From Limnobaculum parvum (GTDB lineage Bacteria > Pseudomonadota > Gammaproteobacteria > Enterobacterales > Enterobacteriaceae), in NCBI RefSeq assembly GCF_003096015.2, contig NZ_CP029185.2, positions 3,196,001 to 3,260,000 of the forward strand: a stretch of DNA of 64,000 nt. Reading direction: 5' to 3'. The notes below the pieces were generated by a model. The model had not been told where the DNA came from and searched no databases. It saw only the letters and a program-made list of their open reading frames with translations. Every line of letters begins with the position of its first letter. Position 1 is the stretch's first letter. A program made the position numbers and the translations under genes. Positions 53,599-61,945 of this stretch are shown piece by piece.

Positions 53599-54297
53599 TC
53601 AGAACGGGCTGGCATGATGGGCTTTGACCCACTCTTCGCTGACGGGGTGAACAAAATGCAGCTCACTGGCGTGCAACATCAGCCGTGGCGTCAATTCGGG
53701 GCTTAGTTGTCGGTGCCCGCCATACAGGTCGCAGCCCAAAATAGGGTGACCCAACTGCTGACAGTGAATGCGGAGTTGATGAGTCCGTCCGGTCTCTGGG
53801 GTTAACGCTACCCGCGTCAATGGCAGTAACGCCCCGTCTTCCAACTTATGATAAAAGCGCTCAACGACCTGATAGCAAGAACGAGCGGGCTTGCCGTGGA
53901 TGGCGCAAATTGACATCAGCGGGAACAACGCTGGGTCTTTGGCAATCGCAGCATCTATCACCCCTTCATTGTTGTCCAGATGTCCGCAGAGCAGTGCGCT
54001 ATACACTTTGGTCACTGTGCGCTGGCTGAACTGTTGGCAGAGGGAAGCATTTATGGCCTTATTACGGGCAATCACCATCAGCCCAGACGTACCAAAATCA
54101 AGGCGGTGGACCAGAGTACAGCCGGGGAATATCTGTACCAGACGATGATGCACTGAATCGAGATTTTGCGGATTTTTCCCCGAGAGGCTGAGCAACCCAG
54201 CAGGTTTATTGATAAGCACCAGATGATCGTCCTGATAGAGAATCTCTATCTTGTCACGGCACGGCGGGGCAATAAAGGTATCGATAATCTTAGACAT
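53599..54297 (-). CDS. RluA-family pseudouridine synthase
   Basis: 232-residue RNA pseudouridine synthase. ILYQDDHLVLINKPAGLLSLSG near the N-terminus and the catalytic Asp67 in VHRLDFGTSGLMV; PETGRTHQLRIHCQQLGHPILG further on. No N-terminal S4 domain, as in RluA and TruC-type enzymes. It is closer to the RluA/TruC/YqcB set of short enzymes than to RluB/E/F, but the target base (23S, tRNA) cannot be fixed by eye. E. coli RluA is shorter (219) and differs in the catalytic loop (HRLDMATSG). It stands alone, convergent to fis. Confidence 0.85.
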   Translation of the reverse strand: MSKIIDTFIAPPCRDKIEILYQDDHLVLINKPAGLLSLSGKNPQNLDSVHHRLVQIFPGCTLVHRLDFGTSGLMVIARNKAINASLCQQFSQRTVTKVYSALLCGHLDNNEGVIDAAIAKDPALFPLMSICAIHGKPARSCYQVVERFYHKLEDGALLPLTRVALTPETGRTHQLRIHCQQLGHPILGCDLYGGHRQLSPELTPRLMLHASELHFVHPVSEEWVKAHHASPF

Positions 54298-54485
54298 CAG
54301 GTTACCCAGATGGAGTGTGGGTGCAGATGATAACGAATTTTAAACCGACTGGCGAATCTGGTCATTCCCTACGCATCCCAGAAATTTGTCATCTAGACTT
54401 AAACCAAAGACGTAGTCTGCGGAGCAATTGTGCTTTACACTGCGCGTTGCAAAAACTGAGTTAATAAACGATTAAGCAGGCGGTA

Positions 54486-54968
54486 ATGGCGATGAATGGA
54501 ACGATCACAACGTGGTTTGAAGATAAAGGTTTTGGATTTATCAAAGATGAAAACGGTGATAACCGTTATTTTCATGTGATTAAAGTCGCCAACCCTGAGC
54601 TGATTAAGAAAGATGCAGCAGTCACTTTCGAACCCGGCACGAATAACAAAGGTTTGTCAGCTCATTCAGTGAAAGTCGTACCGGAAAGCAAATACATCTA
54701 TATCGCGGGTGAGCGTCTTAAACTTACATCTATCAAATCTTATCTGGTTTACAGCGAGGAAGTGTCAGCCGATCGCCATATTGATAAAGATAATGTGGTG
54801 TTGTCTGTGGGTATACTGATGAATAGTATCAGGCCGAAATCAGCCGTTAAACCTGATGAAATGCGTACGCTGAAAAAACTCGCGATCACCACCTTTCAGG
54901 GAACCACGTTAATCTTCTCGGAAGATGAGATAGACGTGGATGCTACGGTGAAGCTGCTCAAGGTCTGA
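54486..54968 (+). CDS. Two-part protein: cold-shock domain plus unknown C-terminal domain
   Basis: 160 residues. The N-terminal cold-shock (OB-fold) domain (about 1-66) has RNP1 as KGFGFIKDENG and an altered RNP2 RYFHVIKV in place of the usual VFVHFS; single-stranded nucleic-acid binding is therefore likely. The C-terminal half (about 68-160: KYIYIAGERLKLTSIKSYLVY, then a mixed alpha/beta segment ending TVKLLKV) is not a cold-shock domain; similar two-part proteins occur in related enterics, function unknown. The two adjacent start ATGs (54486, 54492) are equally good. It is monocistronic, divergent from the pseudouridine synthase. The 54969-55223 gap to ghxP shows only weak hairpins. Confidence 0.8.
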   Translation: MAMNGTITTWFEDKGFGFIKDENGDNRYFHVIKVANPELIKKDAAVTFEPGTNNKGLSAHSVKVVPESKYIYIAGERLKLTSIKSYLVYSEEVSADRHIDKDNVVLSVGILMNSIRPKSAVKPDEMRTLKKLAITTFQGTTLIFSEDEIDVDATVKLLKV

Positions 54969-55223
54969 AATAATTCCGACTGCAATAAACCACCCGGTAA
55001 TGAAATCAGCATAATAGGCGAAAGGGACTAAAAACCCCTTTATCATCTAAAAAACAGAGCACCGCAGGCTATTTGCATCAAAGGAAGAGGAATCTGGAAA
55101 GGCAACACTCGGTGCAGATTTGAACACATCGTTCTTACGATCAGAATACCCATTGATGCTGATTAATTAGACTTCGCTGATTTACCCCAGATGCAATAAA
55201 ACAGCGAAGCCAGTCAAACAGCG

Positions 55224-56591
55224 TTAGATCGCCCAACCGCCAACGTAGAAAGTGACCAACGCAGCAGCAATTAACACAATACTGATATTCAGCTTTCTCC
55301 ACTCACCTGAGCAGATACGCCCAATCACCAGCGAGGCGAAGCCCAGCATAATACCGGTTACAATATTGGTAGTTAATACGATAAATACCGCACAAATCAA
55401 CCCTGCCATCGCATCAACGAAATCGTCAAAGTCCAGACGGGCAACGTTACTCAGCATCAGTAAACCCACATACATTAACGCAGGTGCGGTGGCATAACCC
55501 GGTACCAGACCGGCTAACGGAGAGAAAAACAGCAGCAGCAGGAACAGTACACCAACCACCAGCGCCGTTAACCCAGTGCGCCCACCCGCCGCGGTACCGG
55601 CAGCTGATTCAATATAGACGGCAGCAGGAGATGCCCCAACCAGACCCGATAACATGCTGCTAACGGAGTCCGTCGTCAGCGCGCGACCACCGTTGATGAT
55701 CTGCCCCTCTTTATCCAGCAGGTTAGCCTGACCGGCAACAGCACGGATAGTCCCGGTTGCGTCAAACACCGCGGTCATGACTAACGCCAGAATGCTCGGC
55801 AGAACCGTCAGTTGAAGGGCGCCCATAATGTCCAGACTGAAAATCAGTGAGGTACCATCTTTTGCCACTAAGGATGGCATCGAGCTCATGCCTTTATAAG
55901 TGACCGCCGGATCGAAGATCAAACCTAATACAGAAATCGCAACAATCACCAACAGAATGCCGCCCGGCACTTTCAAACGCTCTAAACCAATAATCACGGC
56001 CAAACCAATAAAGGCAATCATCACAGGAAAAGACGAGAAATCACCAAACTGTACCGGTAAACCCGCGCCCGGGTTTTTCACTACTGCACCAATACCGCTG
56101 GTCGCAATCATCAGTAGGAAAAGTCCGATACCAATACCGGTACCATGAGCGATACCAATAGGAATATTACGCAGAATCCATGCACGAATACCGGTAGCAG
56201 AGATCAGCGTAAACAGTACCCCCATCAGGAACACTGCCCCCAGCACGACAGGAATAGAAAGCCCCTGCCCTAACACCAAGCTAAACGCGGTAAATGCGGT
56301 CAGAGAAATAGCACAACCTACCGCCATAGGTAAGTTCGCCCACAGGCCCATGACTAAAGAACCCAACCCCGCAACCAGACAAGTAGCAACAAATACGGTT
56401 TCAACCGGAAAACCCGCTTGCCCTAACAGACTCGGAACCACAACGATGGAATAAACCATCGCCAGAAAAGTTGTCAAGCCAGCCAAAACTTCCTGACGGA
56501 CACTACTGTTCCGAGCAGAAATCTTAAAATAACGGTCAAGAGAACCTTTCTGATCGGAAGAACTCGTGTCCCGATCGTTAACATTCGACAT
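55224..56591 (-). CDS. ghxP: Guanine/hypoxanthine permease (NCS2, GhxP-like)
   Basis: 455-residue NCS2/AzgA-type purine-proton symporter with about 13-14 helices. Close match along its length to E. coli GhxP (YjcD) and GhxQ (YgfQ): VRQEVLAGLTTFLAMVYS, GLWANLPMAVGCAISLTAF, DATGTIRAVAGQANLLD and SPAAVYIESAAGTAAGGRTG. The active-site Asp/Glu residues of the AzgA group are retained. The ATG at 56591 (MSNVNDRDTS) follows a TTGAGGACATC ribosome site; a TTG five codons earlier is less likely. No purine riboswitch was recognised in the leader. It follows a small membrane-protein gene from which a terminator separates it. GhxP versus GhxQ cannot be decided here. Confidence 0.9.
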   Translation of the reverse strand: MSNVNDRDTSSSDQKGSLDRYFKISARNSSVRQEVLAGLTTFLAMVYSIVVVPSLLGQAGFPVETVFVATCLVAGLGSLVMGLWANLPMAVGCAISLTAFTAFSLVLGQGLSIPVVLGAVFLMGVLFTLISATGIRAWILRNIPIGIAHGTGIGIGLFLLMIATSGIGAVVKNPGAGLPVQFGDFSSFPVMIAFIGLAVIIGLERLKVPGGILLVIVAISVLGLIFDPAVTYKGMSSMPSLVAKDGTSLIFSLDIMGALQLTVLPSILALVMTAVFDATGTIRAVAGQANLLDKEGQIINGGRALTTDSVSSMLSGLVGASPAAVYIESAAGTAAGGRTGLTALVVGVLFLLLLFFSPLAGLVPGYATAPALMYVGLLMLSNVARLDFDDFVDAMAGLICAVFIVLTTNIVTGIMLGFASLVIGRICSGEWRKLNISIVLIAAALVTFYVGGWAI

Positions 56592-56722
56592 TGGTGATGT
56601 CCTCAAAAGGAATAAAAAACAGTATAAATAGTTAAGGCAAACGATTATCTGAGCTTATATACCCCCATTTCAACTTTTATTATCAAATTTTGAGAGATTT
56701 TTACGTGGAAGGTAATTTGAGG

Positions 56723-56775
56723 AAATAAAAACCGCTTATTGTTGCGTTTTTTTATAAAAAAGCAGCAATAAGCGG
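56723..56775 (-). terminator. Long-stem terminator after the small membrane protein gene
   Basis: CCGCTTATTG pairs perfectly with CAATAAGCGG (56732-56741 with 56766-56775) and the A/T runs inside extend the stem. On the minus strand it is followed by TTTTTATTT. It closes 56822-57148 before ghxP. Confidence 0.85.
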
Positions 56776-56821
56776 ACTAATAAACGTAGGACGGATAATG
56801 ACTCTGAATGTTAGCCCAGAG

Positions 56822-57148
56822 TTAGTGCATCATCGACACACCCAAAAAGAACAGACAAATTAACAAAGGAAGACCTAAAAGTACCAGTTCAATAATTCTG
56901 ACCACCGGATTAAGCTCCTCACCTTCCGGCAAACGATACAACGCAATGGCATTAGCCAAGACAGCGATAAATGCAATAGAGCCTGCCACAAAAACATCAA
57001 CCAATACCACGCTTAATGTCCAGCCCAACTCATCACCAGCCAAACCAGATGCAAGCAATTTTTGATGCTGTGACCACTGCCATAGGTATAAGGCAAAAGG
57101 AACCAACAGGGATAAGATGCCTAAAATCCAGGAAATGCGTCTTAGCAT
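56822..57148 (-). CDS. Small inner-membrane protein of unknown function
   Basis: 108 residues with three hydrophobic helices: about 5-24 (ISWILGILSLLVPFALYLWQ), 44-70 (TLSVVLVDVFVAGSIAFIAVLANAIAL) and 83-104 (VRIIELVLLGLPLLICLFFLG). A charged loop RLPEGEELNPVVR lies between helices two and three. I do not recognise a characterised family. It is on its own transcript, with a strong terminator downstream and the kdp control region upstream on the other strand. Real coding is supported by its length without stops, hydrophobic helix pattern and flanking terminator. Confidence 0.72.
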   Translation of the reverse strand: MLRRISWILGILSLLVPFALYLWQWSQHQKLLASGLAGDELGWTLSVVLVDVFVAGSIAFIAVLANAIALYRLPEGEELNPVVRIIELVLLGLPLLICLFFLGVSMMH

Positions 57149-57473
57149 AGCAAAAACCTTAAATTAGAATAAAAAATGAAATTAACTCAAAAGAAATCAA
57201 TAATTGCTTAGAATTGGCCCTGTTACTACTGACTCTGAATTCTATGTTGAGAACCCCGCTACTATAACAACTAATAGCCCTTGGGAAATCCCCTGAAATG
57301 AGGAATTCGCTCACCACCGCCGCCAAGCCCCTTTCTACATACAGCTAACCTACCGTTATCTTGCTATTTTTATATTATTTTTACGCTTTTCAAATATCTT
57401 TTATCAAAATCTTTGCATCCTAACCGCTACCCTTTCTTAAACTACCAATAAATATTCCATTCAGGAAATGATC
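57149..57473. promoter_or_regulatory. Control region between the small membrane protein and kdpF
   Basis: A 325-base gene-free stretch. It contains the KdpE-type site (57369-57385) and, downstream, a candidate promoter TTGCAT (57413-57418) with TTAAAC about 18 bases later. Nothing else was recognised. Confidence 0.5.
57369..57385 (+). promoter_or_regulatory. KdpE-type binding site upstream of kdpFABC
   Basis: TTTATA-TTATT-TTTACG matches the E. coli KdpE half-site pair TTTATA-N5-TTTACA in spacing and in all but the last base. It lies about 90 bases before kdpF and just upstream of the candidate -35, as in E. coli. Confidence 0.78.
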
Positions 57474-57563
57474 ATGAGCCTAAGCCTTATTGTCGGGGTC
57501 ATATTTGTTGTACTCCTCCTCGGCTACCTTATTTATGCGCTATTTCATGCGGAGGATTTCTAA
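57474..57563 (+). CDS. kdpF: KdpF subunit of the potassium-transporting ATPase
   Basis: 29-residue single-helix membrane peptide of the high-affinity potassium pump KdpFABC, which stabilises the complex. MSLSLIVGVIFVVLLLGYLI then YALFHAEDF is the same length as E. coli KdpF and shares LLLGYL.YAL. The frame runs ATG to TAA and the stop overlaps the kdpA start by one base (TAATG), the usual coupling. A GGAAATGATC stretch precedes it as ribosome site. It is too short to be found by ordinary gene callers. Confidence 0.93.
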   Translation: MSLSLIVGVIFVVLLLGYLIYALFHAEDF

Positions 57564-59239
57564 TGACCATCACTCTGCTACTCACTATCGGCGCATTTCT
57601 GGCCATATTAATCATTCTGTCCCTGCCATTAAGCCGCTTACTGGTCCGGCTAATTGACGGAGAGCTCCCTTATAACATCATGCAGATAGAAAAAAAGCTG
57701 TGGCGCCTCGGTACCGTTAAGCCGAAAGAGATGACTAAATATCAATATGCTCTCGCCATTGTGGTATTTAATCTCAGCGGGCTTATCTTGCTCTTTGTCT
57801 TGCTGATGACTCAAGCATGGCTCCCCCTCAATCCAGAAAAAATGCCCAACCTATCTTGGCATCTCGCGCTGAATACTGCCGTTAGCTTTGTCACTAATAC
57901 CAACTGGCAGGCCTACAGCGGCGAAAATACCCTTAGCTATTTCAGCCAAATGGTTGGCTTAACGGTGCAAAACTTCTTATCCGCAGCAACCGGCATTGCC
58001 GTTGCGCTGGTATTTATCCGCGCCTTTAGCCGCAAATTATCGCCCAGTGTCGGTAATGCCTGGGTCGATTTGACGCGAATTGTTATTTATCTTCTGTTAC
58101 CGCTCTCTTTGCTGCTGGCGCTATTTTTTGTCAGCCAGGGCGTTCTCCAAAATGTCAGCCCTTACCTTCATCTGACTACATTAGAAGGAGCATCTCAAGT
58201 TCTGCCGATGGGGCCAGTTGCTTCACAGGAAGCAATAAAATTATTGGGAACTAACGGCGGTGGATTCTTTGGCGCTAATTCTGCTCACCCATTTGAAAAC
58301 CCAACCGCACTCAGCAACATGGTACAAATGCTGGCAATACTCCTTATCCCTTGTGCATTGTGTATGGCTTTTGGCCGCGCCGTTGGTGACACCCGCCAAA
58401 GTAATGCGCTGCTATGGTGTATGTCGTTAATCTTTATCGTGGCGGTTATTGCAGTTTTTTATGCCGAATTGAATGGCCCTGATTACCTGACGGCCTTAGG
58501 ATTAAACAACAGCATTAATATGGAGGGGAAAGAGAGCCGTTTTGGTTTAATTGCCTCTGCACTATACGCAGTGGTCACCACGGCAGCTTCATGCGGAGCG
58601 GTTAATGCCACGCATGATTCCTTCACCGCACTTGGCGGGATGGTGCCTCTGTGGCTCATGCAAATTGGTGAGGTGATATTTGGCGGCGTTGGTTCAGGAC
58701 TTTACGGCATGTTGCTGTTTGTTTTGCTGACGGTGTTTGTCTCCGGGTTAATGATTGGCCGTAGCCCCGAGTATTTAGGCAAAAAGATCGAAAGTTTTGA
58801 AATAAAAATGACCGCCTTAGCGATACTGGTCACACCAACGCTGGTACTGGTAGGTACTGCACTGGCGGTAAGCGTCGATGCAGGTAAAACTGCGATTCTC
58901 AACCCCGGTGCTCACGGTTTTACCGAAATTTTGTATGCCCTATCTTCCGCCGCCAACAATAACGGTAGCGCTTTTGCCGGACTTAGCGTCAATACCCCAT
59001 TCTATAACCTGCTACTGGCGCTGGTGATGCTAGCGGGCCGTTTTGGCGTCATTGTACCAGTACTCGCCATTGCCGGGTCACTGGCAGAAAAGAAACAGCA
59101 ACCGACCAGCAGTGGAACATTGCCCACTCACGGCCCCATCTTTATCTGCCTGTTAATTGGCACCATTTTGCTGGTCGGCGCGCTGACTTTTGTTCCAGCA
59201 CTAGCTCTGGGGCCGGTTGCTGAATATCTTCAGTTTTAA
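57563..59239 (+). CDS. kdpA: Potassium-transporting ATPase channel subunit KdpA
   Basis: 558-residue membrane subunit (E. coli 557) with about ten helices, derived from a superfamily of K+ transporters, holding the selectivity filter that binds K+ with micromolar affinity. The four pore loops can be seen as VTNTNWQAYSG, GTNGGGFFGANSAHPFENPTA, TTAASCGAVNATHDSFTALGG and SSAANNNGSAFAGL, with the filter Gly residues intact. Coupled to kdpF by overlap; kdpB follows after 29 bases. Confidence 0.97.
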   Translation: MTITLLLTIGAFLAILIILSLPLSRLLVRLIDGELPYNIMQIEKKLWRLGTVKPKEMTKYQYALAIVVFNLSGLILLFVLLMTQAWLPLNPEKMPNLSWHLALNTAVSFVTNTNWQAYSGENTLSYFSQMVGLTVQNFLSAATGIAVALVFIRAFSRKLSPSVGNAWVDLTRIVIYLLLPLSLLLALFFVSQGVLQNVSPYLHLTTLEGASQVLPMGPVASQEAIKLLGTNGGGFFGANSAHPFENPTALSNMVQMLAILLIPCALCMAFGRAVGDTRQSNALLWCMSLIFIVAVIAVFYAELNGPDYLTALGLNNSINMEGKESRFGLIASALYAVVTTAASCGAVNATHDSFTALGGMVPLWLMQIGEVIFGGVGSGLYGMLLFVLLTVFVSGLMIGRSPEYLGKKIESFEIKMTALAILVTPTLVLVGTALAVSVDAGKTAILNPGAHGFTEILYALSSAANNNGSAFAGLSVNTPFYNLLLALVMLAGRFGVIVPVLAIAGSLAEKKQQPTSSGTLPTHGPIFICLLIGTILLVGALTFVPALALGPVAEYLQF

Positions 59240-59268
59240 TTCCGCAGATAAATCAAAGAGAAATCATT

Positions 59269-61335
59269 ATGACTCGTCAACACAACACATTATTTGCGGC
59301 CAAACTGGTACGGCAATCGCTGAAGGAAGCGGTAAAAAAACTGGATCCCCGCATTCAATGGCGTAATCCCGTGATGTTTGTGGTCTATTTGGGTAGCCTG
59401 ATAGCCACAGTCATCTGGCTGGCGATCCTCGCGGGTGCCGCTGACGGAAATGCCCTCTTTACCGGCAATATTGCCCTATGGCTGTGGTTTACCGTGCTGT
59501 TTGCCAATTTGGCTGAAGCGCTGGCTGAAGGCCGTAGCAAAGCACAGGCAGAAAGCCTAAAAGGCGTGAAAAAAACCAGTTGGGCGACCCGATTATCGGA
59601 ACCTCATCCTGACGCATCTTCTGAACAAGTCACCTCAGAACAATTACAAAAAGGGGATATCGTGCTGGTTAAAGCCGGGGAAACTATTCCCTGTGATGGG
59701 GAGATCCTTGAGGGGGGTGCATCCGTTGATGAAAGTGCTATCACCGGTGAGTCTGCCCCGGTGATTCGCGAAGCGGGCGGTGACTTCTCCTCCGTTACCG
59801 GAGGTACCCGATTGCTGTCTGACTGGTTAATGATTCGCAGTACCGTCAATCAGGGAGAAACCTTCCTTGATAGAATGATCGCCATGGTTGAGGGCGCAAA
59901 ACGGCGTAAAACCCCCAATGAAGTCGCACTAAGCATTTTGCTGATTGCATTAACCATCGTATTTTTAGTGGCAACGGTCACTATCCTGCCATTTTCTATC
60001 TTCAGCGTTGAAAACAGCCATTCGGGAACGGCGGTTGGGATTATTACCCTGATTGCGCTATTAGTTTGCCTGATCCCTACCACCATTAGCGGTTTACTGT
60101 CTGCTATTGGCGTTGCCGGAATGAGCCGAATGCTGGAAGCCAATGTTATCGCCACCAGCGGCCGTGCCGTTGAAGCCGCTGGTGATGTCGATGTTTTACT
60201 GCTAGATAAAACCGGAACGATCACGCTGGGGAACCGTCAGGCATCCGAATTTTTACCGGCCCCCGGAGTCAATGAAAAAGCCTTGGCCGATGCCGCCCAG
60301 CTCGCCTCACTGGCGGATGAAACACCAGAAGGCCGCAGTATTGTGATACTGGCAAAACAGCGCTTTAATCTGCGTGAACGAGATATCAGCAGCCTGAATG
60401 CCTCTTTTATTCCTTTCTCGGCTCAAACCCGAATGAGCGGCGTTAATATTCAAGATAGAAAAATACGCAAAGGCGCCGTTGATGCCATTCGTAACTATAT
60501 GCAGTCCAATCATGTGGCTTTTCCTGCTGAGGTCAACGAACTGGTAGAGCGAGTGGCTCGTACTGGTGGGACGCCGTTAGTCGTGGCGGATAACCTCACC
60601 GTTTTAGGTGTTGTGGCCCTGAAAGATATTGTCAAAGGCGGCATCAAAGAGCGTTTCGCCCAGTTACGACTGATGGGAATAAAAACCGTGATGATCACCG
60701 GTGACAATCATCTGACCGCCGGTGCCATTGCCGCAGAAGCCGGTGTAGATGATTTTCTCTCGGAGGCAACGCCAGAGGCGAAATTAGCCCTCATCCGTCA
60801 ATATCAGGCAGAAGGTCGGTTGGTCGCCATGACCGGAGACGGCACTAACGATGCCCCTGCGCTTGCTCAGGCCGATGTAGCCGTTGCTATGAACTCAGGC
60901 ACTCAGGCAGCCAAAGAGGCGGGAAACATGGTGGATCTGGACTCAAACCCCACCAAACTGATTGAAGTGGTACACATAGGCAAACAGATGCTAATGACCC
61001 GAGGCGCATTGACCACGTTTAGTCTCTCCAATGATGTTGCCAAATATTTTGCCATTATCCCGGCCGCATTTGCGGCCACTTATCCTCAACTTAATATGCT
61101 GAATATTATGCATTTGAGTACGCCAACCTCTGCCATTCTCTCTGCGGTGATCTTTAATGCTCTAATTATTATTTTTCTGATTCCGCTGGCATTAAAAGGC
61201 GTGAGCTATAAATCAATGACGGCTTCGGCATTGTTACGCCGCAATTTATTTATCTATGGATTTGGCGGTCTGCTGGTTCCGTTTATTGGTATCAAGCTGC
61301 TCGATATGTTGTTAACCCTGATTGGTCTGGCATAA
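59269..61335 (+). CDS. kdpB: Potassium-transporting ATPase ATP-binding subunit KdpB
   Basis: 688-residue P-type ATPase (E. coli 682), the energy-coupling subunit of KdpFABC. Phosphorylated Asp313 in LLDKTGTITLGN; TGES phosphatase loop at 159-162, the serine of which is phosphorylated for inhibition in E. coli at high potassium; GDGTNDAPALAQADVAVAM hinge; and seven or so helices, including a cytosolic nucleotide-binding domain (about 314-450). All motifs are intact. Confidence 0.97.
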   Translation: MTRQHNTLFAAKLVRQSLKEAVKKLDPRIQWRNPVMFVVYLGSLIATVIWLAILAGAADGNALFTGNIALWLWFTVLFANLAEALAEGRSKAQAESLKGVKKTSWATRLSEPHPDASSEQVTSEQLQKGDIVLVKAGETIPCDGEILEGGASVDESAITGESAPVIREAGGDFSSVTGGTRLLSDWLMIRSTVNQGETFLDRMIAMVEGAKRRKTPNEVALSILLIALTIVFLVATVTILPFSIFSVENSHSGTAVGIITLIALLVCLIPTTISGLLSAIGVAGMSRMLEANVIATSGRAVEAAGDVDVLLLDKTGTITLGNRQASEFLPAPGVNEKALADAAQLASLADETPEGRSIVILAKQRFNLRERDISSLNASFIPFSAQTRMSGVNIQDRKIRKGAVDAIRNYMQSNHVAFPAEVNELVERVARTGGTPLVVADNLTVLGVVALKDIVKGGIKERFAQLRLMGIKTVMITGDNHLTAGAIAAEAGVDDFLSEATPEAKLALIRQYQAEGRLVAMTGDGTNDAPALAQADVAVAMNSGTQAAKEAGNMVDLDSNPTKLIEVVHIGKQMLMTRGALTTFSLSNDVAKYFAIIPAAFAATYPQLNMLNIMHLSTPTSAILSAVIFNALIIIFLIPLALKGVSYKSMTASALLRRNLFIYGFGGLLVPFIGIKLLDMLLTLIGLA

Positions 61336-61358
61336 CGCCTCAAACTGGATACCTGTAT

Positions 61359-61937
61359 ATGAACTATTTACGTCCTTCTATCGTACTCTTGTTATTTCTA
61401 ACACTGGCTACCGGCCTGATTTATCCTCTCGTCGTAACCGGGCTGGCTCACCTGTTTTTCCCTCAACAGGCATACGGTTCGTTAATCACGGTACACAACA
61501 AAGTCATCGGCTCTGCCCTGATTGGTCAGACATTCAACCAAGCGGGCTATTTCAGCGGTCGCCCTTCTGCCACCGGTACTGAACCTTACAATCCGCTCTC
61601 TTCTGGAGCCAGTAATCTGGCGGGAAGCAATCCGTTGTTGAAACAGCGCATTAGTAACGATATCCAACGATTACAGTTGGCTAACCCCGATGCAAAAATT
61701 CCGGTTCCGGCTGAGTTGGTACTGGCGTCCGCCAGTGGATTAGATCCACATATTTCTCCACAAAGCGCCTATTTTCAGGTACCAAGAATCGCATCTATTC
61801 GCCATTTCTCACCTGAACAAGTTAGACAATTAATTAAATTGCATACACAAACACCGCTGAGTATTCTCGGTGAACCAGTGGTTAATGTACTCGAGCTGAA
61901 TGTAGCTCTAGATAACGCAACTCAGGCGGGGCAATAA
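61359..61937 (+). CDS. kdpC: Potassium-transporting ATPase KdpC subunit
   Basis: 192-residue membrane-anchored subunit (E. coli 190) with one N-terminal helix (about 7-28: SIVLLLFLTLATGLIYPLVV) and a periplasmic domain with YFSGRPSATGTEPYNPLSSGASNLAGSN and SASGLDPHISPQSA, both diagnostic. It increases ATP affinity of KdpB. Last gene of the structural operon, nine bases before the kdpD start. Confidence 0.96.
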   Translation: MNYLRPSIVLLLFLTLATGLIYPLVVTGLAHLFFPQQAYGSLITVHNKVIGSALIGQTFNQAGYFSGRPSATGTEPYNPLSSGASNLAGSNPLLKQRISNDIQRLQLANPDAKIPVPAELVLASASGLDPHISPQSAYFQVPRIASIRHFSPEQVRQLIKLHTQTPLSILGEPVVNVLELNVALDNATQAGQ

Positions 61938-61945
61938 ACATCGTT

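Noticed and set aside
53467..53706. 79-codon plus-strand frame between the fis terminator and the pseudouridine synthase
   Set aside because: About half overlaps the 3' end of the minus-strand synthase gene. The product has no recognised features and the frame has no clear ribosome site.
56592..56731. Purine riboswitch in the ghxP leader
   Set aside because: The leader is short and AT-rich, and the conserved three-way junction sequences of a purine aptamer were not seen.
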